64,000 bases of DNA from SAR324 cluster bacterium JCVI-SC AAA005. Its GTDB lineage: Bacteria; SAR324; NAC60-12. Position 1 is the first letter of the stretch. The number at the start of each line of letters is the position of its first letter. Both the position numbers and the translations under genes were made by a program. Shown here piece by piece: positions 54,722-63,473 of this stretch. Where the stretch lies: assembly GCA_000224765.2 (NCBI GenBank), contig AGAU01000041.1, forward strand, positions 16,880 to 80,879, read 5' to 3'. Below the pieces are notes generated by a model that did not search any database, was not told where the DNA came from, and saw only the letters and a program-made list of their open reading frames with translations.

Positions 54722-55642
54722 ATGAGAAATGGATATCAAGGAATACTGCCAGCAATGCAATGTCCAATGAAAGAAAACTTTGAGATTGATTATGATGAAC
54801 TTCAAAGATTTGCAAATTGGCTTGTCAATTTCAAAGGTGTAAATGGGCTCGTTACAAATGGACATACCGGAGAAATATTCTCATTGTCACCAAAAGAAAG
54901 AGCGGAGGTTACAAAAGCTGTCGTTGAAGCAGTAAATGGGAAAGTACCAGTGATTTCAGGAATTGCAGTAGAAGGAATTCAAGAAGGAATTGATCAAGCT
55001 GCAATGCTAAAAGATGCGGGAGCAGATGGCCTACTAGTTATGCCCTTTCATCATTGGTTAAGATTTGGATTTTCACCGGATCATGTAATTGAATATTTTT
55101 CAGACCTTGGAAAAACAAGTGGATTAAATTTAGTCGCACACATTTATCCAGCTTGGACAAAAGCAAATTATAGTTCAAAGTTATTAGGTGAGTTATCAAA
55201 ATTGGAATGGGTAACGACAATTAAATTAGGTACTAGGGAGATGTCTCAATATGCAAGAGATATAAAATCTATAAGGGAAAATGGAGAGGGAGTTACGATT
55301 TTAACTTGTCACGATGAATACCTACTCGCTTCTATGGTCCAAGGTGTTGATGGTGCTTTAGTTGGGTTCGCTTCATTTATTCCTGATAGGATAGCTGAAC
55401 TTTACGATTGTGTTAAAAAAGGTGATTTGAAGGGTGCTCAGAGAATTCAAGAGTGGATACTGCCTCTAAAAGAGGCAGTATACGCAAGTGGTGAACCATC
55501 GGGGGAAGCTCACGCTAGGATGAAAACGGCTATGTTTCTCTCTGGTCGATTGAAATGTGATGCTGTTCGAAGACCGACTAAGAAACCTGAAGGTTCAGCT
55601 TATCAAAAAATCAAATCCGCTGTGCAAGGAGCAGGTTTTTAA
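54722..55642 (+). CDS. DapA-family aldolase/lyase, possibly a 2-keto-3-deoxy-sugar-acid enzyme
   Basis: A 306-residue TIM-barrel enzyme starting MRNGYQGILPAMQCPMKEN with AAAGGA before ATG 54722. The pyruvate-site motif is NGHTGEIFSLSP near residue 47. The Tyr segment is LVAHIYPAWTK near 143, and the Schiff-base Lys is in TTIKLGTREM near 171. In a pectin or uronate route this family supplies KDG aldolase, and a PL22 lyase gene is in the same operon, so a keto-deoxy acid substrate is a reasonable inference. A perfect 11-bp hairpin (ATACTGCCTCT-AAA-AGAGGCAGTAT) lies inside the gene at 55458-55482. Confidence 0.9.
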   Translation: MRNGYQGILPAMQCPMKENFEIDYDELQRFANWLVNFKGVNGLVTNGHTGEIFSLSPKERAEVTKAVVEAVNGKVPVISGIAVEGIQEGIDQAAMLKDAGADGLLVMPFHHWLRFGFSPDHVIEYFSDLGKTSGLNLVAHIYPAWTKANYSSKLLGELSKLEWVTTIKLGTREMSQYARDIKSIRENGEGVTILTCHDEYLLASMVQGVDGALVGFASFIPDRIAELYDCVKKGDLKGAQRIQEWILPLKEAVYASGEPSGEAHARMKTAMFLSGRLKCDAVRRPTKKPEGSAYQKIKSAVQGAGF

Positions 55643-55755
55643 CAGAGAAAATTATGAATGTTAAGCAAATTATACGACCACCATAGGATGTTTATAAACC
55701 CAATCAATTAATAAACTTTCAAAGTCTTTCATCAAAACCTCTAAAAAGGTATATT

Positions 55756-57372
55756 ATGAAAAAGTTTAGTATCTTTATGGTAGCTTTGGCAATAGTGTCA
55801 GGGCAGGCCTTTGCAGGTGGACACAAGGCCCTTCCAAGCGATGCGGCCGATGAACAAGTATTAAGAATAGCTACTTCATCTGCAGGTGAAAATTCATTTA
55901 TTTTTACCGGACTTAGTGGAGGTGGAGACCACCAAAATTGGCAGTCATTTTTGTGGGTACCACCAATGTATTTTGATGAAAATAAGGAACTCCAGCCGGG
56001 AGTCTTTAATAAATGGGAATCCAATTCAGATTTTACAGAATGGACTTTCAATATTGATTCTAGAGCAAAATTTTCAGATGGGACAAAGTTAACTGCTCAG
56101 GATGCAAAAGATACATGGGAGGCAATGGCGAATCCTGATTCCAGAAATGGACGGATCGTTGGATACATTGGAAATGTACAAGGATTTGCAGACGCGCGAG
56201 AGAAAAAGACAGACAAAATCTCCGGTATCATTGCCGAAGGTTCAACAGTTCGAGTCAAACTAAATAATCCTGACCCAATCTTTCATTGGCGAATTTCTAC
56301 AGCCCATATGAATATTGTCAAGGGCAGCCAGGCTAAATCAGGAATTAATTATTGGAAGCCAGAAAATAATCCAGCCTTCTCAGGCCCTTATGTTTTAAGT
56401 CAATATAATCCTGATCAGAATACAGCAACATTTACCCCCAATGATAATTGGTGGATGGATGAGGGACCTTACTTGGAAAAGATTACATTTCAATTTGTTA
56501 ATGATGGAGATACGCTCGCGGCGATGTTCCAAAATGAACAAATTGATCTCTCTATGCAACAACCTTCACCGATCTTGAAGAAGATCATGCCAGATGTCTT
56601 TGAACCAGCACCAAGGATCGGCTTCAATTCTTTCTGGTTTAATGTTGGTGCTGCTCCAACAGATGACCCAATGGTTAGAAAAGCGTTGGTCCTTGCCATT
56701 GATCCAAAGGAGATTTACAAAGCTGCTTTCCCAAAGTCTCAGTTTGAATCAGTGATGCCACGACAATTTATGGATCCTAACCTTCAATGCTATGATGATG
56801 GTATTGTGTATTATGATTTCGATCCTGAAGCAGCAAAAGCCGCGCTAAAAGCCTCATCATACGGTGGACCAGAGAATTTACCAAAACTGAGAGTTACGCC
56901 AAGAGCAACCTGGCCCCCACTTAAAAGGGGAATGGAGTACGCCATGGAGCAATGGAGGACTGTCCTAGGAATTCAGAATGTAGAATTCAAAGATAAGCCT
57001 CAAAACTTTGGGGGTGACTCAGGGAAAGTCAACGTGTCAAGGGATGACGTTGCAGCAAGATTTCCTGATCCAGCTGTGTATGTCTTCAAGGGAACTCATT
57101 CAACAGGCCCCATTGCAAGTGGAGAAATGATGAGAGCCTATAAAAATGAGAAAATAGATATGCTTCTAGATGAGGCGATGATGGTAGAACCTTCAAATCC
57201 AAAGCGGTGTGCTCTCGCGCATGAGGCCCAGCGTCTCTTCCTCAATGACTGGCCAATGATCATTCTTGGTAAACCTCTAGAAAGTATCAATAGGAGAGGA
57301 TATGTGAAGAATGTTTACAGTGGTCCTGATATCGCGAGACACGCACCTTGGAAAATATACATCGCGAAATAA
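55756..57372 (+). CDS. ABC transporter substrate-binding protein, family 5
   Basis: A 538-residue periplasmic protein with signal peptide MKKFSIFMVALAIVSGQAFA followed by GGHKALPSD (the same AGGH start as the binding protein at 21343). Family-5 marks: WTFNIDSRAKFSDGTKLTAQDAKDTWEAM near residue 100, GFNSFWFNVGAAPTDDPMVRKALVLAID near 300, and AHEAQRLFLNDWPMI near 490. Ribosome site AAAGG. The ligand is probably an oligosaccharide or uronate oligomer, given the PL22 gene in the same operon, although the pocket cannot be read. Confidence 0.94.
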   Translation: MKKFSIFMVALAIVSGQAFAGGHKALPSDAADEQVLRIATSSAGENSFIFTGLSGGGDHQNWQSFLWVPPMYFDENKELQPGVFNKWESNSDFTEWTFNIDSRAKFSDGTKLTAQDAKDTWEAMANPDSRNGRIVGYIGNVQGFADAREKKTDKISGIIAEGSTVRVKLNNPDPIFHWRISTAHMNIVKGSQAKSGINYWKPENNPAFSGPYVLSQYNPDQNTATFTPNDNWWMDEGPYLEKITFQFVNDGDTLAAMFQNEQIDLSMQQPSPILKKIMPDVFEPAPRIGFNSFWFNVGAAPTDDPMVRKALVLAIDPKEIYKAAFPKSQFESVMPRQFMDPNLQCYDDGIVYYDFDPEAAKAALKASSYGGPENLPKLRVTPRATWPPLKRGMEYAMEQWRTVLGIQNVEFKDKPQNFGGDSGKVNVSRDDVAARFPDPAVYVFKGTHSTGPIASGEMMRAYKNEKIDMLLDEAMMVEPSNPKRCALAHEAQRLFLNDWPMIILGKPLESINRRGYVKNVYSGPDIARHAPWKIYIAK

Positions 57373-57416
57373 GAGATATCGTTTTAATAATATCACAAGC
57401 TCTCTAACTCTTAATT

Positions 57417-57443
57417 AAGGCCGTCTTTGACGGCCTTTTTTTT
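57417..57443 (+). terminator. Rho-independent terminator between binding-protein and permease genes
   Basis: AAGGCCGTC-TTT-GACGGCCTT is a perfect 9-bp G+C-rich stem with a T8 tail ending at 57443. The next base begins the permease ATG. It lies 45 bases after the binding-protein stop, so transcription should mostly stop here, and a minority of read-through would supply the membrane and ATPase genes. This matches the hairpin at 21309-21332 in the other operon. Confidence 0.9.
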
Positions 57444-58388
57444 ATGATAATTTTTCTTTCAGTTAGATTATTTAGGTGGATAACAGGCTTACTGTTAGTC
57501 TTACTAGTAAGTTATGCGATGATGTTTTATGGAGGAGGTGATCCAATAAAACAAATGTTCCTTGATGAACTTGGGAATACGCAATACCTCGATCAAAAAA
57601 TGATTGATAGTGAAAGAGAAAAATATGGTTTGAACGATCCATTCATAGTCCAATTTAAAAATTATTTATTAAATATTACAAAAGGTGATTGGGGAACCTC
57701 ATACAGAGCTCAACGGCCTGTTTTAGATATGATAAAACCGAGACTCTGGATTTCAATCCAACTAGGTTTTGCGGCAACAGTTTTTATGGCTTTGGTTGGA
57801 ATTCCATTAGGTGTGATTGCAGCATTATTCCACAATAAATGGATAGACCTTACAATAGTCGGAACTATTGTTACAATCAACGCAATACCTGTATTTGTAA
57901 CAGGACCGCTGTTATTATTATTTTTTGTTTTAATTGTTCCTATCATGAATGTTCCTTATGGGTGGAATGGGTTATTTGATACACAAGTAATTTTACCTAT
58001 AATTGTAATTGCAATTTCGACGTTGCCGATTATTTTAAGGCAGACCAGAACATCTGTGCTCGAGATAAAAAATGAAGATTATATTAGAACTGCAAGAGCA
58101 AAGGGACTTAGTGAAAATAAGATCATCTTGAAACATGTTTTACGCCCTGCTTTGACACCAGTCATTACATCTTTAGGTCTTGTAATGATAACCCTTATAA
58201 ATGGTGCATTATTCGTTGAATTGATTTTTAATATTCCAGGATTTGGAAAAATGACAATTGATGCTATCAGAGATGTTGATCACCCTCTAATCATGTCAAC
58301 TGTTTTGGTGGGAACATTAGTAGTAATGGGGAGTAATTTAATTGTTGATGCAATCTATTTCTTAGTAGATCCAAGAATAAATAACTGA
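57444..58388 (+). CDS. ABC transporter permease, DppB/OppB class
   Basis: A 314-residue inner-membrane protein. It begins MIIFLSVRLFRWITGLLLVLLVSY, with FYGGGDPIKQMFLDELGNTQY and REKYGLNDPFIVQFKNYL near 60 (DppB features), then EDYIRTARAKGLSENKIILKHVLRPAL near 215 (EAA-like loop). The start codon directly follows the T-run of the terminator hairpin, leaving no ordinary Shine-Dalgarno, so the start may be served only on read-through RNA, or the protein may start inside. The next gene starts 4 bases after its stop. Confidence 0.94.
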   Translation: MIIFLSVRLFRWITGLLLVLLVSYAMMFYGGGDPIKQMFLDELGNTQYLDQKMIDSEREKYGLNDPFIVQFKNYLLNITKGDWGTSYRAQRPVLDMIKPRLWISIQLGFAATVFMALVGIPLGVIAALFHNKWIDLTIVGTIVTINAIPVFVTGPLLLLFFVLIVPIMNVPYGWNGLFDTQVILPIIVIAISTLPIILRQTRTSVLEIKNEDYIRTARAKGLSENKIILKHVLRPALTPVITSLGLVMITLINGALFVELIFNIPGFGKMTIDAIRDVDHPLIMSTVLVGTLVVMGSNLIVDAIYFLVDPRINN

Positions 58389-58392
58389 TTTA

Positions 58393-59319
58393 ATGAAAAA
58401 AACGAAAAGCCTTACAGAAATTGCTTTAGCACGGCTAGCAAAAAACTACCTTGCCCAGATTGGCTTTTTCATCGTTATCTTATTTTTAGCAGTGGCAATG
58501 ATTGGTCCAGTAATAGCGCCATATGACTTTCTTTCTCAAAATATTGATCGAGCATTAGAAAAACCAAGTCTTGATCATTTATTGGGGACAGATCCGATGG
58601 GTCGAGACATTTTCAGTAGAATGATATTTGGTGCACGAACTGCAGCGATTGTAGCTTTTACAACGACCATCCTTAGTCTTATATTGGGGATTCTTATTGG
58701 AACAATTGCAGGATTTTTTGGGGGAAAAATTGACTCAATTTTGATGTGGTTGACAGATGTTACAATGTCTGTTCCAGGATTGTTATTAGCAATTCTGATT
58801 AATGCTTCCATAAAGCCACCAATCTCTAACTTCTTTGATCAACTTTACCAGTCAACTAAGAATCCTTTTTTTCTCAATACGTATTTAATAGATTTTGTGA
58901 TAGTTTTTGGGGCAATTGCACTAATTAGTTGGCCAGGATATGCGAGAATCATTAGAGGTCAAATTTTAAGTTTAAGGCAACAAGTCTTTGTTGAAGCTGC
59001 TGTTTCGATGGGCTCAGGCTTTGGTCATTTAATAAGAAAGCACCTTGTACCAAATGCAATTGGGCCTATTGTTGTAACTGTCACCCAAGGAATAGGAGCG
59101 GCAATTCTTCTTGAATCATCATTAAGTTTTCTTGGCGTAGGTGTTCAACCACCTAACGCTAGTTGGGGCAGTATGTTGTCAGATAGTCTTTCGCTGTGGA
59201 GAAGTTTCCCGCACTTGATGCTTGTTCCAGCAGTTACGATCGGGATTATTCAAATTGCTTTTATTTTCTTGGGGGATGGGATTAATGATGCCCTTAACCC
59301 AAAACAAACTCGGAGATAA
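58393..59319 (+). CDS. ABC transporter permease, DppC/OppC class
   Basis: A 308-residue membrane protein with a first segment (IGFFIVILFLAVAMIGPVIAPY), a loop with HLLGTDPMGRDIFSRMIFGARTA near residue 60 (the conserved GTDPxGRD), five more segments and the EAA-like loop QQVFVEAAVSMGSGFGHLIRKHLVPNA near 195. The TAA (59317-59319) is followed by ATG 59321 of the lyase gene with one base between. Confidence 0.95.
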   Translation: MKKTKSLTEIALARLAKNYLAQIGFFIVILFLAVAMIGPVIAPYDFLSQNIDRALEKPSLDHLLGTDPMGRDIFSRMIFGARTAAIVAFTTTILSLILGILIGTIAGFFGGKIDSILMWLTDVTMSVPGLLLAILINASIKPPISNFFDQLYQSTKNPFFLNTYLIDFVIVFGAIALISWPGYARIIRGQILSLRQQVFVEAAVSMGSGFGHLIRKHLVPNAIGPIVVTVTQGIGAAILLESSLSFLGVGVQPPNASWGSMLSDSLSLWRSFPHLMLVPAVTIGIIQIAFIFLGDGINDALNPKQTRR

Positions 59320-59320
59320 A

Positions 59321-60421
59321 ATGAAACCAAAAAAGTTTCCAAAAGAATCAATCTCTTTGAAAGATGAAAAAACAGGCAACGAGATAACCCAGTTAACAAG
59401 TGATAAGTCTATACATCATCATCCTTTTTTCCACGTGAATTCATATAATTCTGATCAGGATAAATTATTTTTTATCTCACATAGAAGCAACTTGCCCCAG
59501 ATCATGTTTGCAGACATGGACTCATTACACCTTTTTCAAATTAGTGATTTAGAGAACCTAAATGAGTGGTCAATTAATCCGTCACTTGATGGAAAATATA
59601 TCTATTATACGGCTGCATTTAGTGGATGGAGAGTAGAGGTAGATACTGGAAGAGAAGAAAAGATAATAGATTTCCAAGCTGATCAAATGATGGAGAAAGG
59701 GATGGTTGCAGCAGCAATGGGAACAACATGCCTTTCAAATTCAGGGAAATGGTGGGGTGTCACTTGTAAGGTGGCAGAGAAATCAAGATTTATTATCATT
59801 AACACAGAAAATGGGGAAAGTACCACAATCTTGGAAGGCGAGAGTATTTCACACATGCAGTTTTGCCCAGATGATGATGAACAAATATTTTATGCAGGAC
59901 CTTTGACAGATAGAGTTTGGACTATTCGGAGAGATGGTTCTGGAAATCAAAGAGTTTATGAAAAGAAACCTCTTGAGTGGATTACTCACGAGTCTTGGCT
60001 GCCAAAAACAAAAGAGATTGCTTTCGTTGATTGGCCAAATGGAATGAGAGCAGTAAATATTGACACTAAAAAAGAAAGGCAACTGACTAATTTCAATGCT
60101 TGGCATGCTATCTCAAACCATGCTGGAAAGAGAATTATTGCAGATACAAACTTTCCTGATATTGGTCTACAAATTTTTGATCCTTTTGATGAGAATTTTG
60201 AGCATGAAACAATATGCTTGCCAAATTCTTCATCGGTGGGAGAACACTGGAATGGTCCATTTCCTTACGGCAAAGGACCAATCAAGGTATATGCTCCACA
60301 AAATACACATCCCCACCCTAGGTTTTCTCCAGATGATCGTAAGGTTGTCTACACGAGTGATTGTTCTGGTTTCTCTCAAATCTACGAGGTTTCAATCCCA
60401 AATCATCACTGGTCAAGTTAA
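59321..60421 (+). CDS. Oligogalacturonate lyase-like enzyme (PL22 family)
   Basis: A 366-residue beta-propeller enzyme, cytosolic (no signal peptide). It opens DEKTGNEITQLTSDKSIHHHPFFHVNSYNSDQDKLFF, the typical PL22 start. The metal site of the Yersinia enzyme (Gln, His, His spaced Q-x2-H-x-H) is exactly present near residue 327 (APQNTHPHPRFSPD). His near 310 is in VGEHWNGPF. ATG 59321 with CGGAGAT upstream is used; a longer frame from 59222 overlaps the permease gene and is a shadow. The family cleaves unsaturated digalacturonate by beta-elimination. Its place between permease and ATPase genes ties it to the importer cargo. Confidence 0.88.
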   Translation: MKPKKFPKESISLKDEKTGNEITQLTSDKSIHHHPFFHVNSYNSDQDKLFFISHRSNLPQIMFADMDSLHLFQISDLENLNEWSINPSLDGKYIYYTAAFSGWRVEVDTGREEKIIDFQADQMMEKGMVAAAMGTTCLSNSGKWWGVTCKVAEKSRFIIINTENGESTTILEGESISHMQFCPDDDEQIFYAGPLTDRVWTIRRDGSGNQRVYEKKPLEWITHESWLPKTKEIAFVDWPNGMRAVNIDTKKERQLTNFNAWHAISNHAGKRIIADTNFPDIGLQIFDPFDENFEHETICLPNSSSVGEHWNGPFPYGKGPIKVYAPQNTHPHPRFSPDDRKVVYTSDCSGFSQIYEVSIPNHHWSS

Positions 60422-60426
60422 TAGCA

Positions 60427-62184
60427 ATGCCGAGAACTGTTCTAGATATTAAAGATCTATCAATCACCTTTCAAACTGACGAGTCAACTGTTGAAGCAGT
60501 GAAAAAAATCAGTTTCGATGTCACTGAAGGTGAAGTCTGCGCAATTGTTGGGGAATCCGGGTCAGGAAAATCTGTTACCGCTCAGTCTATATTGGGGCTT
60601 GTTGGAAGAAACCAAAATGAATTTGTGTCTGGTAGCATTCAATTGATTGACTCCGAAAATTCCATTGACCTGCTGAAGCTAAAGGAAAAAGAAATCCAAA
60701 AGGTAAGAGGTAGAAAAATCTCAATGATTTTCCAAGAACCAATGACTTCACTACATCCAATGTACAGGGTTGGTGATCAATTAGGGGAAGCGATCAAGGT
60801 ACATTCGAAACTTAGTAAAGATGAATCCGAAAGATTGATTATTGAAGTATTGGATCAGGTCATGATTTCGAGGCCAAAAGAAATCATTAACGATTACCCT
60901 CACAGTTTATCAGGAGGAATGAGGCAAAGGGTAATGATTGCAATGGCAATTTTATTCCGCCCAAGAGTTCTTATAGCAGATGAACCGACAACAGCATTAG
61001 ACGTAACCATACAAAATGAAATACTTAGTCTTATTTTAAAACTAATCGATGAGATAAAACTTTCAGTTATATTCATTACTCATGATATGTCTGTAGTTTC
61101 AGAAATCGCAGATCAAGTATTGGTAATGAAAAATGGTCATTTGGTAGAAAAAAATACAGTAGCTGAAATTTTCACCAAGCCTGAAGAAGAATACACCAAA
61201 AATTTAATCAAGGCTGTACCAATCTTTGGAAAAAACTTCCAAAATGAAAAACTTGGTAAAAATTTAAAAGATAAAACACTACTGCTTGAAGTAAAAGGTG
61301 TAACAAAAACTTTTACTAAAAGAAATGGTTTTTTTAAAAAAAGTATTGTTACGAACAAAGCCGTTGATAATGTCTCACTAAATTTAAAAAGTGGAGAAAC
61401 ATTGTCGATTGTTGGTGAAAGTGGTTCAGGCAAAACTACATTAGCACGATGTATAACGCATTTAATCAAGTACGAAAAAGGTGAAATTGTTTTTAATGGT
61501 GAAAATTTAAAAAATAAAACAAAAAATGAACTAAATGCTACACGAAGAGAAATTCAGTTTATTTTTCAAGATCCATATGCGTCACTGAATCCCCGAATGC
61601 CAGTTAATTATCTAGTAACTGAGCCATTATTTATTCACAATGAAATTGGACAGAAGACAAATTTAAAAAATGCCTTAGACCTTCTGAATGAAGTAAAACT
61701 GAACGAAACCTTTCTCAATCGATACCCACATGAATTGTCAGGCGGACAAAGACAAAGGATCTGCATCGCCAGAGCATTAGCACTAAAACCAAAATTAATA
61801 GTTGCTGACGAACCTTTGTCTGCATTAGATGTGACAATACAGGCTCAAATAATTGATTTATTGATGGAATTGCAACTGAAATATAATCTAAGTTACCTAT
61901 TTATATCTCACGATTTAGCAGTAGTTGAAAAAATTAGCCATTACGTAGGAGTAATGTTTAAAGGAAATTTAGTGGAGTATGGCAAAACAAACGAAGTACT
62001 ATACAACCCCAAACATAGCTATACCAAAATGCTTTTAGCAAGTATTCCCACAATTGAAAAAGATAGGCAGGCGAAAAGAATTAGAAAGAAATATTCAACT
62101 AAGGAAGATCTAGGAAAAATGTTGGAATTTTCTAAAAATGATCAATACATAAGAGTAACTGATAATCATTTCTACCTTAATTGA
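60427..62184 (+). CDS. Fused double ATP-binding protein of the dipeptide-type ABC importer (DppD-DppF)
   Basis: A 585-residue protein with two complete ATPase domains in one chain. Domain 1: Walker [13 protein letters not shown] near residue 42, Q-loop [11 protein letters not shown], signature [14 protein letters not shown] near 165 and Walker [16 protein letters not shown]. Domain 2: Walker [14 protein letters not shown] near 350, Q-loop [11 protein letters not shown], signature [14 protein letters not shown] near 445 and Walker [17 protein letters not shown]. Such fusions (GsiA-like) serve one importer. ATG 60427 is used; a longer upstream frame is a shadow of the lyase gene. Confidence 0.95.
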   Translation: MPRTVLDIKDLSITFQTDESTVEAVKKISFDVTEGEVCAIVGESGSGKSVTAQSILGLVGRNQNEFVSGSIQLIDSENSIDLLKLKEKEIQKVRGRKISMIFQEPMTSLHPMYRVGDQLGEAIKVHSKLSKDESERLIIEVLDQVMISRPKEIINDYPHSLSGGMRQRVMIAMAILFRPRVLIADEPTTALDVTIQNEILSLILKLIDEIKLSVIFITHDMSVVSEIADQVLVMKNGHLVEKNTVAEIFTKPEEEYTKNLIKAVPIFGKNFQNEKLGKNLKDKTLLLEVKGVTKTFTKRNGFFKKSIVTNKAVDNVSLNLKSGETLSIVGESGSGKTTLARCITHLIKYEKGEIVFNGENLKNKTKNELNATRREIQFIFQDPYASLNPRMPVNYLVTEPLFIHNEIGQKTNLKNALDLLNEVKLNETFLNRYPHELSGGQRQRICIARALALKPKLIVADEPLSALDVTIQAQIIDLLMELQLKYNLSYLFISHDLAVVEKISHYVGVMFKGNLVEYGKTNEVLYNPKHSYTKMLLASIPTIEKDRQAKRIRKKYSTKEDLGKMLEFSKNDQYIRVTDNHFYLN

Positions 62185-62209
62185 CATTAAATAAATAAGG
62201 AGTTTTAGA

Positions 62210-63472
62210 ATGAATAACAATTCAGAAAAACTGAAAGTAGCAATAATAGGTTCTGGAAACAGGACACGGAAAGTTTACACTCCGCTTTTTGATTCATTGA
62301 AAGATGAAATTGAAATTATTGCGGTCTGTGATCCAAATAAAGAAAGTTGTGAGGAGTATGCACAAAGGTTAGGAGTAAAACCATACACATCATTGAAAAG
62401 ACTTATTAATGATCAAATTATAAATGCTGCTCTAGTAATTTGCCCAATTGATATTCACTACGCAGTATCAATTTATTTGTCTGAAAACAAAATCCATCAT
62501 TTGGTTGAGACTAGTATGTGTTCAACTATCCAACAAGGTAAATTGATGGTTGAAAAAGCGAAAGAAAACAATGTAGTGATGAGAATCGCAGAAAACTTTT
62601 TTCGATTCCCGTTTGATCGAATTGCGAAAGAAATCAAAAAAACAAACTTTATCGGAGAAAGTAAAAGAATTGTTTGCTATCATGATCATACGGGTTATCA
62701 CAACAATTCTCGTTGGACATATTTTTTCGACGAATATCCAGTAAGTGTTCAATGCATAGATCACACAATGGTTACGATGCCACACAATTCAATGGCCCAC
62801 CGACATCATACGACAGAAAATTTCACCTCTCGATTCTTTTGGTTTCCAGAAAACAAACTTGTTGTAGATCAGGCAGCCAACATAAAAGGCATGTTGGGAA
62901 GAACTGGAAGACCAGGAATAACATCAATTGAGGGAACTAGAGGAACAATTTCTCGATGGACTACGAGAAATTGGTTCGGTGATGGTGAAGTCAGATATTG
63001 TTCAGATAAGTCTCTCATGGATGGAGCTATTGCTGATGAAATTTATCCTATTATTAATGAAGCAGAAAATAATTGCTGGACCAGCACATATGTAGATCTT
63101 CCAACAGGAAAGATTACATACACCAATACAAATTATCATCACTCAGAAGAAAGTGTAAAATATACAAGCCCTGGTACTAAGAATATAATAAGAGATTATT
63201 ATGGATCTGCATTAAGGTCAGCAATCACTGATTTCACAGGAGCTATTAAAGGGCATGTCAAATCAGAATTCACAGGTGAGGACGCACTAATGTCAATGAT
63301 GATGGAATCAGGTGCAAAAGAATCGGCATTAAATCAAGGAAAAATAATAAAGCTACCAATAGAAACAGAATTGGAAGTTGATAAAAAGCAACTAATCGAG
63401 TTAGAAAAGAAAAACGGAATCAATCCAATGGACATTGAACAAATCATTGATCAGTCAATTGCAAGACCATGA
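62210..63472 (+). CDS. Gfo/Idh/MocA-family oxidoreductase
   Basis: A 420-residue dehydrogenase: nucleotide fold VAIIGSGNRTRKVYTPLFDSL at the start, with the central box HHLVETSMCSTIQQGK near residue 95 where EKP is replaced by ETS, so the usual catalytic Lys position is Thr. The C-terminal part has the family-type HTTENFTSRFFWFPEN. It is longer than the other Gfo/Idh proteins here, with extra C-terminal residues. The lost EKP Lys suggests altered chemistry or a non-redox use. A ribosome site (AAGGAG) precedes ATG 62210. Confidence 0.88.
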   Translation: MNNNSEKLKVAIIGSGNRTRKVYTPLFDSLKDEIEIIAVCDPNKESCEEYAQRLGVKPYTSLKRLINDQIINAALVICPIDIHYAVSIYLSENKIHHLVETSMCSTIQQGKLMVEKAKENNVVMRIAENFFRFPFDRIAKEIKKTNFIGESKRIVCYHDHTGYHNNSRWTYFFDEYPVSVQCIDHTMVTMPHNSMAHRHHTTENFTSRFFWFPENKLVVDQAANIKGMLGRTGRPGITSIEGTRGTISRWTTRNWFGDGEVRYCSDKSLMDGAIADEIYPIINEAENNCWTSTYVDLPTGKITYTNTNYHHSEESVKYTSPGTKNIIRDYYGSALRSAITDFTGAIKGHVKSEFTGEDALMSMMMESGAKESALNQGKIIKLPIETELEVDKKQLIELEKKNGINPMDIEQIIDQSIARP

Positions 63473-63473
63473 A

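Noticed and set aside
59222..59320. Longer N-terminus for the PL22-like protein
   Set aside because: These 33 codons overlap the permease gene in another frame, and ATG 59321 has a ribosome site and matches the family start.
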